A DNA stretch of 64,000 nt from Hydrogenophaga sp. (GCF_022844385.1 NZ_JALHLX010000003.1:1-64000), one strand, 5' to 3'. Positions 1-8,040 are shown, counted from the stretch's first letter. Translations and numbers: made by a program. Notes: generated by a model from the letters alone, not told the origin.

Positions 1-6
1 CTTGAC

Positions 7-32
7 GTATCGAAAACACATGTTATCGATAC
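7..32. repeat. imperfect palindrome next to integrase
   Basis: Arms of 12 bases (7-18 and 21-32) pair with one mismatch around a central CA. The outer seven bases, GTATCGA and TCGATAC, pair perfectly. It lies 55 bases before the tyrosine recombinase gene. Inverted arms of about this size are typical of core sites for tyrosine recombinases, so it may be a recombination site or an operator for the integrase. The symmetry is read directly; the role is inference. Confidence 0.5.
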
Positions 33-86
33 AGGGACCCCCAGAGTTTTCTGCAGCGTGCAGGGAAGGGGAGACACCCACCATCG

Positions 87-1331
87 ATGTACCTTCGCGA
101 ACAACTCTCCGACCCCAGCCCCTCACGGACTCCCTCCCACGTCCACAGTCTCCCCTGCGTCCCCGTGCTCGACACCGAACGCGACAGCGCAGCCAGCCGC
201 TTCACACAACTGGGCCTCATGGCCATCGAGAACCAGTGGCTGGCCAACTTCTCCAGCGCCTGCACCCGGCGCGCCTACGCCGCCGACGTGCGAGACTTTG
301 CCGCGTTCTCAGGATTGCAAACCCAGTGCGAGTTGCTGCGCGTTGCGCGCTCCCATGTGCTGGCCTGGCGCCACCACCTGCAGGCCCAGGGCCTGTCGCC
401 GAGCACCCAACGCCGCAAGCTCGCGGCCCTGTCCTCGCTGCTGGAGCGTCTGGTCGATGAGCAGCTCATCCCCACGAACCCGGCACGCGGCGTGCGCAGG
501 CCTCGCTTGGAGAGTCACGAGGGCAAGACCCCGGCGCTGTCCCTTGAGCAAGCCCAGGCTCTGCTGGAGGCGCCCGATGCGAACACGCTCAAGGGCGTGA
601 GAGACCGCGCAATCCTGGCCGTCATGCTGCTGGGAGGTTTGCGCCGCGCCGAGGTGGTGGCCCTCAGGGTGCGGGATTTTGATTGTCAGCGCGCGGGTGT
701 GTCGCACCTGCGAGTGTTGGGTAAGGGTGGCAAGACGCGGTTCATTGCCGCTGCACCCCTCATGCGCGAGAGGGTGCAGCGCTACCTTGCGATGAGGGGC
801 GCACAGCCTCAAAGCGATGAGCGCCTGTTCGTTCGGATGACGGCTGTCCGCCGTCACTCCGGTGCCGGGTGCGATGTCTATCCTCAAGGTCGTCCTATCG
901 AGGAAGACGGTGGGCTATTGAATGACAGCGGCAGCACCGGGCGACGCACCAGCGCGCCCCTGGACATCGCGCCGTACACCGCGTCGTTCGAGCGCAGGCC
1001 GAAGAGTCCTCAAAATCTACAGACCAACGCTTCTAATCAGTCGCGGCGTCAGGGGCAGCCCGACACACCACTCAAGTCTTCTGGACTCACTGCGGGCGCT
1101 GTGGCCCAGCGCATTGTGCAGCCCTACTTGGCGCAGATCGGAGTGGTGGGGGAGCGGTTTTCTGCGCATGCGCTGCGGGTCACGGCCGCCACGCTCGCTT
1201 TGCGTGAGCGCGCCGATCTCAACGAAGTGCGGCACTTCCTGGGGCACGCCTGCATCTCAACAACCACCGCCTACGACCGGCGATGGAGCGATGAGAACCA
1301 GCCAGTGAGCCTGGTCCTTCCGCTGGGCTGA
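87..1331 (+). CDS. tyrosine recombinase / integrase
   Basis: Site-specific recombinase of the phage integrase/Xer family, 414 aa. The N-terminal SAM-like core-binding domain spans about residues 45-135 and the catalytic domain about 150-405. Catalytic residues are visible: Arg in GLRRAEV (about 186), Lys in GKGGKTR (213), HALR (361-364), His of GHA (387) and nucleophile Tyr396 in TAYDRR. Residues about 252-333 form a low-complexity insertion between the Lys and the HxxR box, a place where most relatives are short. The ATG at 87 has no strong ribosome binding site; Met45 is an alternative start. All catalytic residues are present, so it may be functional. Confidence 0.85.
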   Translation: MYLREQLSDPSPSRTPSHVHSLPCVPVLDTERDSAASRFTQLGLMAIENQWLANFSSACTRRAYAADVRDFAAFSGLQTQCELLRVARSHVLAWRHHLQAQGLSPSTQRRKLAALSSLLERLVDEQLIPTNPARGVRRPRLESHEGKTPALSLEQAQALLEAPDANTLKGVRDRAILAVMLLGGLRRAEVVALRVRDFDCQRAGVSHLRVLGKGGKTRFIAAAPLMRERVQRYLAMRGAQPQSDERLFVRMTAVRRHSGAGCDVYPQGRPIEEDGGLLNDSGSTGRRTSAPLDIAPYTASFERRPKSPQNLQTNASNQSRRQGQPDTPLKSSGLTAGAVAQRIVQPYLAQIGVVGERFSAHALRVTAATLALRERADLNEVRHFLGHACISTTTAYDRRWSDENQPVSLVLPLG

Positions 1332-1488
1332 GGTCCTCGGCGGCAGGGGGCCTGCGGCAGTGCAGTGTGTGTCGATGCCCATCTCATTTTGGTTATCGAC
1401 ATCTGAGCGAGAGGATCTGAAAAAAGAGGATCTTGTGGACTTGACGCGGAGAGATTTCGTGAGAGCTTGGATGAAAGGAGATCACGAA

Positions 1489-1941
1489 ATGACAACCGTA
1501 GCGACCAAACCATCCCATTGCGTTGAACCAAAATTCACCGCCGAATGCTCGCATAAACGCATATCCAAATGCACGCCCGAGGTCGGTCTCGTGCACCGTA
1601 TCGACGTCGGTATCCACATGCTCGCCACCGAGCGTCTCATCATCGAATTGCGCAGCATGGACGCAGGCGAACTGACCACCCTCTATTCTTGGGTGGGTCG
1701 GGTTGTCGATCCGGCATGGGTGCGCACTCTCATTGCAAGTCCACAGGCGCTGGAGTGGCGCGATGTCCGGCGTAACCATCTTCGTGGGGGTGAGTCGTAC
1801 GCCCGTCAACACACACTGTACGTTCATATTTACGCACCTTTCGAACCTCGCGCGAACGACGCGAACACCCATGAGCGTGTTCAGCGTCGCTTCCTCGATT
1901 GGTACGCCTCAGGGGTTGCCAGTACTTCACGTCAATATTGA
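1489..1941 (+). CDS. hypothetical protein, 150 aa
   Basis: I do not recognise this protein. The frame stays open upstream to 1360, but the ATG at 1489 is chosen because AAAGGAGATC lies directly before it at 1474-1483. The product is soluble, with no membrane segment or signal peptide. Its middle contains a run of hydrophobic/charged periodicity (LATERLIIELRSM) and the C-terminus is rich in Arg and aromatic residues. It sits alone between an integrase and a broken ATPase in DNA of lower GC than the rest, which suggests mobile cargo. An antisense ORF covers 1393-1872, so the coding assignment is not certain. Confidence 0.45.
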   Translation: MTTVATKPSHCVEPKFTAECSHKRISKCTPEVGLVHRIDVGIHMLATERLIIELRSMDAGELTTLYSWVGRVVDPAWVRTLIASPQALEWRDVRRNHLRGGESYARQHTLYVHIYAPFEPRANDANTHERVQRRFLDWYASGVASTSRQY

Positions 1942-2249
1942 GCGTGGTATCCGCAAAAGATTGAATGCGACCATTTTCAAAGTTAGCCAGCTGCGTTTTG
2001 CTCATAACGGTTAGGCACCCGTGGTTCTTAAATGCCGAAAATTCCCGCGCCCAGACAACTAAATTTGTAACCCTCAAGACCAGTAAAGTTGTAAACGCTC
2101 AGCCCGCGCCGGGGTGGCCGAAGCGCGCGCGGCGGCAGTGACCGCAGGCCACGGCACCAGCTGGTTTGAGCCTTCTCCACGGTGCGGCCCTTGCAAGTTG
2201 GGCCGAGTTAGGCAGAATCGCTAGTTATCCCGTTTGAATAACTTAGGCT
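1942..2249. other. intergenic, possible element remnants
   Basis: No convincing gene. On the minus strand, an ATG at about 2004 opens a short natural-looking peptide start (MSKTQLANFENGRIQS) that runs into the antisense of the upstream ORF, so it could be the cut-off start of a lost gene. At 2059-2100 two related motifs, AATTTGTAACCCTC and AAGTTGTAAACGCTC, occur 27 bases apart. Spaced sub-terminal repeats of this kind are found at ends of some insertion sequences, but no transposase accompanies them. Confidence 0.3.
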
Positions 2250-3341
2250 ATGAGTCCCATCTACCACCGCCCCGACCTCGCGCACGACATGGCCAAGCAA
2301 CTGCTGAGCCCCGGCGTGCTCGACCAGGGCCTTCGCTCAGGCTTGTTCCTCTCTGGCCTGCGCCGCACCGGCAAATCCACCTTCTTGCGCCAGGACCTGA
2401 TCCCCGCACTGGAGAACGCTGGCGCACTGGTGGTCTATGTCGACCTGTGGTCTGACGTCAGCGCAGACCCCAGCACCCTGATCCACGCCGCACTGCGCTC
2501 GGCGTTGAAAGAGTTGCAATCCGCGAGCGGCACCGTGTTGTCTCGTCTGAAGAGGATCAAGAGCCTGGACGTGGGCGGTGCGGGCTTCACCTTCGGCTTT
2601 GAGATTGCGGACCTCGGTACGGCCAACAGTGTCACCATCGCTCAGGTCGCGCAGGAAGTCATTGGCCAGGCAAAAACGGATCTGGTATTCATCGTGGACG
2701 AAGTCCAGCACATGCTCACCTCAGACGCCGGCATTGCCCTCATGCAAGCCTTCAAGGCCGCGCGCGACGCGGTCAACTTGACCCCGGACACTCCTGGCCA
2801 CTTCATCTTCATCGGTACCGGCTCACACCGTGCCCAGGTGGTGGGGATGACGGTGCAGGGGAAAAACGCCTTCGAAGGAGCCACGTCGGTCGACTACCCG
2901 ACGCTGGGAGAGGACTACGTGGAATACGTGCTCCAGACACTGCACCAGGAGGGCGTCAAAGTCATTCCCAGCCAGCCGGTGGCCAGCCACGCATTCGGAC
3001 TGCTTGGCCGTCGCCCGGAAGAATTGGTTCGAGCGCTGCGCACATTGCAGAAGTACCAGCCCCAGGAGGCCGACCTGTACCTTCCGGTCATCGCCGCCAC
3101 ACTCAAGGAAGCAGCCGCGGACATCGAGATCAAGAAGATCGAGGAGCTGGGCGATCTTGCTTGCGCTGTGTTCGGACGTGTTGCCAACGCCGAGGTGGAA
3201 GCAAGTGGCCTTTTCTCGGCCTCGGCACTCGGTGCCTATTCGTCGATGCCGCACGGCTGCAGGGAAGCGGGACGGCTTCTATTGCCGCGAGGCCTCTGGT
3301 GCCCAACGTGCTGCCGCTGGCCTGGCCTCAGCTGCCCTTGA
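2250..3341 (+). pseudogene. AAA ATPase, 3' end lost by fusion
   Basis: P-loop ATPase of the AAA (ATP-binding protein) type. Walker A is GLRRTGKST at residues 36-44 and Walker B is VFIVDEVQHML at about 148-158, followed by a sensor-1-like FIFIGTGSH. The normal reading frame ends near GLFSASALGAYS (about 3240). From there the frame runs into unrelated DNA, giving a Cys/Trp-rich nonsense tail to 3341. The C-terminal winged-helix-like part that relatives have after this point is missing. The next bases encode, in another frame, an ABC permease tail. The N-terminal 330 residues look intact, so a truncated product could still be made. Its normal role is unknown. Confidence 0.7.
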
Positions 3342-3556
3342 TCTTCGCCAGCGCGCTTCTGATCGAGCCCGGGCTGTGCTTCCTCGGCGCGGGCGACCCC
3401 AATCGGCTGAGTTGGGGCATTCTGATCCAGTCGGGTCAGGCACATGGGCTGCGCGGCTGGTGGCACGCCTGCTTCCCAGGGATGCTGCTGGCGGCGACAT
3501 GCTTGGGACTCGTGTTGCTGGCTTCGGACGCCGACGGACCAGACGAGCGGGTGTGA
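3236..3556 (+). pseudogene. dipeptide ABC permease (DppC-type) C-terminal fragment
   Basis: In the frame ending at 3556, the translation from FVDAARLQG onward matches the C-terminal third of DppC/OppC inner-membrane permeases. It includes the conserved VPNVLP segment, a hydrophobic helix, FLGAGDPNRLSWG and the closing FPGMLLAA helix. The first two thirds of the gene are absent. It begins exactly where the AAA ATPase frame stops making sense, so the two were joined by a deletion or illegitimate recombination at about 3235-3245. It has no start of its own and is presumed dead. Confidence 0.75.
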
Positions 3557-3756
3557 TGCGATCGAGGACGCGAACTAGCTTTGCACTTTCGGCCGACCAG
3601 CCAACAAACTTTGCACTGTGTGTGGGGCGGTGGCGAGCGATGCGGCGTCTGCGCGCGCAATCCAGACCGAAATGAGCCACAGCCAGACTGAGAACCCCGC
3701 CATTGGCGGCCTCTCCTTCGTGGTATTCCCTATGTTCTGGGCAAAGAGGCCCAGTC

Positions 3757-3772
3757 AGGCACGCCTCATGCG
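3757..3772 (+). promoter_or_regulatory. sigma-54 (-24/-12) promoter of hydrogenase operon
   Basis: AGGCACGCCTCATGCG matches the sigma-54 consensus (TGGCACG, four bases, TTGCA). The invariant GG is at 3758-3759, the GC at 3770-3771, and exactly ten bases lie between. Transcription would start near 3783, leaving a leader of about 46 bases to the hydrogenase start codon. The window encodes a HoxA-type sigma-54 activator, which is the expected partner. The promoter is inferred from sequence only. Confidence 0.65.
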
Positions 3773-3828
3773 TATTTACGGTCGCGATGCAACCGTTTGG
3801 CAACGTCATTTACGAACCAGGAGACTCC

Positions 3829-4791
3829 ATGGCAAACCTTTTGTGGCTTCAGGGAGGCGCGTGTTCCGGGAACACGATGTCCTTCCTCAACGCCGAAGAA
3901 CCCAGTGCTTGTGATCTGGTCACCGATTTCGGCATCAATATTCTCTGGCATCCATCCTTGGGCGTGGAACTGGGCGACAACCTGAAGGCCTTGCTGCTGG
4001 ACCTGACCAGTGGCCGCAAGCCGCTGGACATCTTCGTGTTCGAAGGCAGCGTGGTCAACGCGCCCAACGGCACCGGCGAGTGGAACCGTTTCTGCGGCCG
4101 GCCGATGAAAGACTGGGTCAAGGAGCTTTCGGCGGTCGCTGCTTTCACCGTCGCGGTCGGCGACTGTGCCACCTGGGGCGGCATTCCGGCCACGGCCCCG
4201 AACCCGTCCGAGTCGGTGGGACTTCAGTTCCTGAAGCGCGCCAACGGCGGCGCCCTTGGTGCAGCCTACAAGTCCAAGGCCGGCTTGCCTGTCATCAACA
4301 TCCCCGGCTGTCCGGCGCACCCGGACTGGATCACGCAGATCGTCGTCGCAGTCGCCACGGGCCGCACCGCCGACATCACGCTCGACGAGTTCCAGCGCCC
4401 GAAGACCTTCTTCCAGTCGTTCACGCAGACCGGCTGCACGCGCAACATGCACTTCGCCTACAAGGTCAGCGCCACCGAGTTTGGCCAGCGCAAGGGCTGC
4501 CTGTTCTACGACCTGGGCTGCCGCGGGCCGATGACGCACTCTCCGTGCAACCGCATCCTGTGGAACCGTCAGTCGAGCAAGACGCGCGCGGGTATGCCGT
4601 GCATGGGCTGCACCGAGCCCGAGTTCCCGTTCTTCGACCTCGCGCCCGGCACGGTCTTCAAGACGCAAACCGTCATGGGCGTGCCCAAGGACATGCCGAC
4701 CGGCGTCGACAAGAAGGGCTACCTCGCGCTCACTGCCGCGGCCAAAAACGCCGCGCCCAAGTGGGCCGAAGAAGACATCTTCGTGGTTTGA
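3829..4791 (+). CDS. hhyS: [NiFe] hydrogenase small subunit, group 1h type
   Basis: Electron-transfer subunit carrying three Fe-S clusters, 320 aa. The ATG at 3829 (MANLLWLQGG) is chosen over the upstream in-frame start because AGGAG lies 6 bases before it and family members begin here. There is no Tat twin-arginine signal, so the enzyme stays in the cytoplasm, as known for the actinobacterial-type hydrogenase of Ralstonia (HofK). The usual CxxC proximal-cluster motif reads C12-SG-N15. In this family a three-Cys/one-Asp proximal cluster is established, which fits the loss of the second Cys. Other ligands are VGDCATWGG, IPGCPAHPDW and the C-terminal Cys-rich MPCMGCTEPEF. It is followed after 24 bases by the large subunit. 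Confidence 0.93.
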   Translation: MANLLWLQGGACSGNTMSFLNAEEPSACDLVTDFGINILWHPSLGVELGDNLKALLLDLTSGRKPLDIFVFEGSVVNAPNGTGEWNRFCGRPMKDWVKELSAVAAFTVAVGDCATWGGIPATAPNPSESVGLQFLKRANGGALGAAYKSKAGLPVINIPGCPAHPDWITQIVVAVATGRTADITLDEFQRPKTFFQSFTQTGCTRNMHFAYKVSATEFGQRKGCLFYDLGCRGPMTHSPCNRILWNRQSSKTRAGMPCMGCTEPEFPFFDLAPGTVFKTQTVMGVPKDMPTGVDKKGYLALTAAAKNAAPKWAEEDIFVV

Positions 4792-4815
4792 ATCCCTACA
4801 CAGAAAGCTAAAACC

Positions 4816-6414
4816 ATGTCTCAAGTTCAAACCCTAGACATTTCGCCAGTCGGTCGAGTGGAAGGCGATCTCGACATTCGTGTTGACATCAAAGATGGCG
4901 TCGTCACCAGCGCCTGGACGCAAGCGGAGCTGTTCCGCGGCTTCGAGATCATCCTCAAGGACAAGGATCCGCAAGCCGGCCTTGTCGTGACGCCGCGCGC
5001 CTGCGGCATCTGCGGCGCTTCGCACCTGACTTGCGCCGCGTGGGCGCTCGACACGGCCTGGCAGACCGAGGTGCCGCGCAACGCGATCCTGGCACGCAAC
5101 CTGGGCCAGATCGTCGAAAGCCTGCAGAGCCAGCCGCGCTACTTCTATGGCCTGTACGCGATCGATCTCACCAACAAAAACTACCGCAAGAGCAAGTACT
5201 ACGAGGAAGCGGTGAAGCGTTTCTCGCCATTCACTGGCACCTCGTACGAGCAAGGCGTGACGATCTCGGGCAAGCCGGTCGAAATCTACGCGCTCCTGGG
5301 TGGCCAGTGGCCGCATTCGAGCTACATGGTCCCGGGCGGTGTGATGTGCGCGCCGACACTGACCGACATCACGCGCGCCTGGTCGCTGCTCGAGTACTTC
5401 AAGAAGAACTGGCTCGAAAGCCTCTGGCTCGGATGCTCGCTCGAGCGCTACGAACAGATCAAGAGCTACGACGACTTCATGGCCTGGCTGGACGAGTCAC
5501 CGGCGCACGCGAACTCGGACCTCGGCTTCTATTGGCGTATGGGACAGGACATCGGTCTGGATACCTACGGCGCGGGCTTGGGTAAGTACATCAGCTGGGG
5601 TTATCTTCCGCACGAGGACAAGTACCAAAAGCCGACGATCGAGGGACGCAATGCTGCGGTCATCATGAAAAGCGGTGTGTACGACGGGAAGACCGACACG
5701 CACAAGGTGATGGACCAGAAGTTCCTGCGTGAGAACACTCTTCACGCTTGGTATGACGAAGGCTCCGCCGACGTGCACCCTTTTGATCGCACGACCAAGC
5801 CGGTGCAGAAGAATGCCATCGATCACAACGGCAAGTACTCGTGGTCCACTGCCGTCACGCACACGGACGATGGCCGCCTCGAAGCCGGCCCGCTCGCGCG
5901 CCAGTTGATTGCCGGCGGCAAGCATGGCGAGAGCTGGCAGCACTACGATCCGCTCATCCTCGACATGTACAAGAAGATGGGTGGCGCCAGCGTGCACCTG
6001 CGCCAGATCGGCCGCATGCACGAGACCATCAAGCTGTACCGGCAAGCCGAACGCTGCCTGCGCGAGTTCAAGCTCAACGACCCCTGGTACATCAAGCCGC
6101 GCGAGCGCGACGGCCGCGGCTGGGGTGCGACCGAGGCGATCCGTGGTGCGCTGTGCCACTGGATCGAAGTCAAGGACGGCAAGATCAAGAACTACCAGAT
6201 CATCGCCCCCACGACCTGGAACGTCGGCCCGCGCGACGGCAAGAGCCAACTCGGGCCGATCGAGCAGGCGTTGATCGGCACGCCGATTGCCGATCCTTCG
6301 GATCCGGTCGAGGTCGGGCATGTCGCGCGCTCGTTTGACTCGTGCCTCGTCTGCACAGTGCATGCCCACGACGCCAAGACAGGCAAGGAACTGGCTCGCT
6401 TCCGAACCGCCTGA
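4816..6414 (+). CDS. hhyL: [NiFe] hydrogenase large subunit, group 1h type
   Basis: Catalytic subunit holding the NiFe(CN)2CO centre, 532 aa. The N-terminal nickel motif is RACGICGASH (about residues 61-70). The C-terminal motif is DSCLVCTVHAHD, followed by a tail of about 13 residues after the final His that a maturation protease must remove; a candidate protease is encoded at 7189. Length and the pairing with a signal-less small subunit fit the actinobacterial-type, oxygen-insensitive uptake hydrogenases that can oxidise low H2 concentrations. The intergenic gap from the small-subunit stop is only 24 bases, so the two are co-transcribed. Confidence 0.94.
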   Translation: MSQVQTLDISPVGRVEGDLDIRVDIKDGVVTSAWTQAELFRGFEIILKDKDPQAGLVVTPRACGICGASHLTCAAWALDTAWQTEVPRNAILARNLGQIVESLQSQPRYFYGLYAIDLTNKNYRKSKYYEEAVKRFSPFTGTSYEQGVTISGKPVEIYALLGGQWPHSSYMVPGGVMCAPTLTDITRAWSLLEYFKKNWLESLWLGCSLERYEQIKSYDDFMAWLDESPAHANSDLGFYWRMGQDIGLDTYGAGLGKYISWGYLPHEDKYQKPTIEGRNAAVIMKSGVYDGKTDTHKVMDQKFLRENTLHAWYDEGSADVHPFDRTTKPVQKNAIDHNGKYSWSTAVTHTDDGRLEAGPLARQLIAGGKHGESWQHYDPLILDMYKKMGGASVHLRQIGRMHETIKLYRQAERCLREFKLNDPWYIKPRERDGRGWGATEAIRGALCHWIEVKDGKIKNYQIIAPTTWNVGPRDGKSQLGPIEQALIGTPIADPSDPVEVGHVARSFDSCLVCTVHAHDAKTGKELARFRTA

Positions 6415-6518
6415 GTGCGGTGGGGGCGCGGCGCGGTGCGGCGCGAGTGACCCTTCGCGCCGCGCTGTTGCATCATGCGAGGGCGAATCAAGAACGACGA
6501 ACTCACGAGGACAGCACC

Positions 6519-6833
6519 ATGCCGATAGACCCCGACGGCAGCATCCGCGCCCGCATGGCCAAGCTGATGGCCGACGGCCTGCGGACCCAGACGGAACCGT
6601 TTCCGTACACGAGCACGGAGTTCGCGGCGCTGCTAGATCAGTGCCGTGACTTGGATGCCGATGACGTGGTGGGAAAGATGGTGCTCACCGGTTGGATCGA
6701 CAAGCCTTACGGCGAAGACCGCATGCGCTGCCAGGAATGCATGTACTACCTTGTGCACCGCAAGTGGTGCGATCTGCCCGAGCTGGATCTGCCGGCCGAG
6801 CCCGACTGGTGGTGTCGTCTGTGGCGTATCTGA
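6519..6833 (+). CDS. four-cysteine HiPIP-like small protein, copy A
   Basis: Small acidic protein of 104 aa. The ATG at 6519 follows an ACGAGG sequence. The C-terminal third carries C-x2-C-MYY-x3-HR-x-W-C-DLPEL-x7-DWW-C-RLW, i.e. cysteines spaced 2, 9 and 14. This order (CxxC, Cys, then a Trp-Cys near the C-terminus) resembles high-potential iron-sulfur proteins, which suggests a [4Fe-4S] cluster and electron transfer, although a Zn site is possible. Paralogs lie directly downstream (6852) and at 22551. Position right after the hydrogenase large subunit suggests an electron carrier or assembly partner of the enzyme. The function is inferred. Confidence 0.75.
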   Translation: MPIDPDGSIRARMAKLMADGLRTQTEPFPYTSTEFAALLDQCRDLDADDVVGKMVLTGWIDKPYGEDRMRCQECMYYLVHRKWCDLPELDLPAEPDWWCRLWRI

Positions 6834-6851
6834 GCTCGGGCGGAGGTAAGC

Positions 6852-7181
6852 ATGTCGGAAGAAGAACTCTCACGGCAACGCGAGCTGATCCGCAGCGCTC
6901 TGGCCGATGGCCTGCACACAGCGTGGCAGGATCGGGCATATGAGAGCGCTGACGTGCGCAGGACGGTTGACGCGCTGCAAGCGATTGCGCCGGATCGACT
7001 GGAAGACAAGCTCCGGGTCGCGGGCTTCACGCTGCAGCCCTACGTTGCCGATGAGGCGCCGGAGATCGAACAAGCCTGTCGCACGTGTATGTACTATGAG
7101 TCGCATCGACGGTATTGCGACCTCCCGGAGTTGAAGCTTGGAGTCGAACCCGAGTGGGCCTGCGTGCTGTGGCGTGTCTGA
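6852..7181 (+). CDS. four-cysteine HiPIP-like small protein, copy B
   Basis: 109 aa, starting with ATG 6852 after GGAGGTAAGC, a strong ribosome binding site. The same C-terminal block as copy A is present: CRTCMYYESHRRYCDLPEL, then EPEWAC-VLW, with identical 2/9/14 cysteine spacing. The N-terminal half is a predicted helical region of similar length to copy A (ERL/ALADGLHTAWQ). Identity between the copies is confined mainly to the cysteine block, so they are old paralogs rather than a recent duplication. It is 18 bases behind copy A and 7 bases ahead of the protease, within the hydrogenase operon. Confidence 0.75.
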   Translation: MSEEELSRQRELIRSALADGLHTAWQDRAYESADVRRTVDALQAIAPDRLEDKLRVAGFTLQPYVADEAPEIEQACRTCMYYESHRRYCDLPELKLGVEPEWACVLWRV

Positions 7182-7188
7182 TTCTGCT

Positions 7189-7659
7189 ATGGGCAGCCGC
7201 GTTCGCTTGGCGGTCATCGGATGCGGCAACCCTGCGCGTCGAGACGATGGGGTCGGTATCGAAGTCGTGCGTCAGCTGCGCCGATGCACCGCAGAGGGCG
7301 TCGATCTGATTGATGCCGGCACCAGCGGCATGGATGTGATGTTTCGCGTGCGCGGCGCCGAACGCGTGGTCATCGTCGACGCGTGCCGCAGCGGGAGTTC
7401 GGCGGGTGCGATCTTCCGCCTTCCCGCGAAGGAGGCAATGACGCCCGTAGAGCACGGGTTCAGTCTGCATGGTCTGCGTTGGGATCATGCGCTGTATGCC
7501 GGCAGCAGGATGTTCGGCGAGTCCTTTGCCGATCACGCGGAGGTCATCCTGATCGAAGCGGGCGATATCGGTTTCGGCCTCGAACTGACCGACCCAGTCC
7601 GTGCTGCCGCCGCGCGCGTGGTGTGCATGCTCGAACCCTTGGTACGTGGCGATGGATGA
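7189..7659 (+). CDS. hydrogenase maturation protease
   Basis: Endopeptidase of the HyaD/HybD/HoxM family, 156 aa, which cleaves the C-terminal tail of the large subunit after nickel insertion. Family signatures: GCGNPARRDDGVG near the N-terminus, DAGTSGMD, VVIVDACRSG and a conserved FSLHG. The acidic residues and the His of these motifs are the nickel-sensing ligands in HybD. The ATG at 7189 has no clear ribosome binding site and lies 7 bases after the preceding stop, so translation is probably coupled. The stop overlaps the start of the next gene. Confidence 0.88.
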   Translation: MGSRVRLAVIGCGNPARRDDGVGIEVVRQLRRCTAEGVDLIDAGTSGMDVMFRVRGAERVVIVDACRSGSSAGAIFRLPAKEAMTPVEHGFSLHGLRWDHALYAGSRMFGESFADHAEVILIEAGDIGFGLELTDPVRAAAARVVCMLEPLVRGDG

Positions 7660-7969
7660 GGACAGCCTCGAGACGCTGGTGGAAGTGCGCGCCGGTCGCT
7701 TGCATGTGCCGGCGCAGACCTACGAACGCGTGCTGGACGGGTTCCCCGCCGTGGCGCTGCTCGCCCGCGACGACGGCTGGTGGCTCATTCCGCTCAAGGC
7801 AGGAGCGGGTGGGTTGCAGCTGAAGCAACGCAACGCACGCGGAGACAGGGTGATCGAAGCGCAGGAGTTCCTGCGCTCGCAGGGGGTCGATGACGCGCAG
7901 GAGCCGATGACCTTCAGCTTGGAGTTCGATACAGGGCGTGGCGCGTACCGGTTCGGGCGCACGCGGTGA
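7652..7969 (+). CDS. hypothetical protein of hydrogenase operon, 105 aa
   Basis: I do not recognise a named family. The ATG at 7652 lies inside the last codons of the protease gene (overlap 8 bases), so the two are translationally coupled. The product is small and soluble, mostly beta-type and charged (DGWWLIPLKAG, ending AYRFGRTR), with no cysteines in the chosen frame and no membrane segment. Coupling to the protease and its place as last gene of the structural operon suggest a role in maturation or stability of the hydrogenase. That is context only. Confidence 0.65.
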   Translation: MDEDSLETLVEVRAGRLHVPAQTYERVLDGFPAVALLARDDGWWLIPLKAGAGGLQLKQRNARGDRVIEAQEFLRSQGVDDAQEPMTFSLEFDTGRGAYRFGRTR

Positions 7970-8019
7970 ATCGAAACGACGCCCGCTCTATGTCAGCGGC
8001 TCGAACTGCGAGCGAGCCC

Positions 8020-8040
8020 TTGGCGAGGTCTCATCGCCAA
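8020..8040. terminator. hairpin between convergent operons
   Basis: TTGGCGA (8020-8026) pairs perfectly with TCGCCAA (8034-8040) across a 7-base loop. It lies between the end of the hydrogenase structural operon (7969) and the end of the opposite accessory operon (8133). There is no T-run on either side, so it is not a classical intrinsic terminator. A role in ending or protecting both transcripts is inferred from position. Confidence 0.35.

Noticed and set aside
1391-1398. TTATCGA copy after the integrase as the second end of an element
   Set aside because: Only 7 bases match the left palindrome and there is no inverted partner; chance is likely.
1393-1872. Minus-strand ORF opposite the 150-aa hypothetical gene
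   Set aside because: No binding site and unusual composition; the plus-strand frame has a strong ribosome binding site. Some doubt remains.
3583-3622. Repeated CTTTGCACT motifs as insertion-sequence ends
   Set aside because: Two 9-base direct copies only, no matching repeat on the far side and no transposase.
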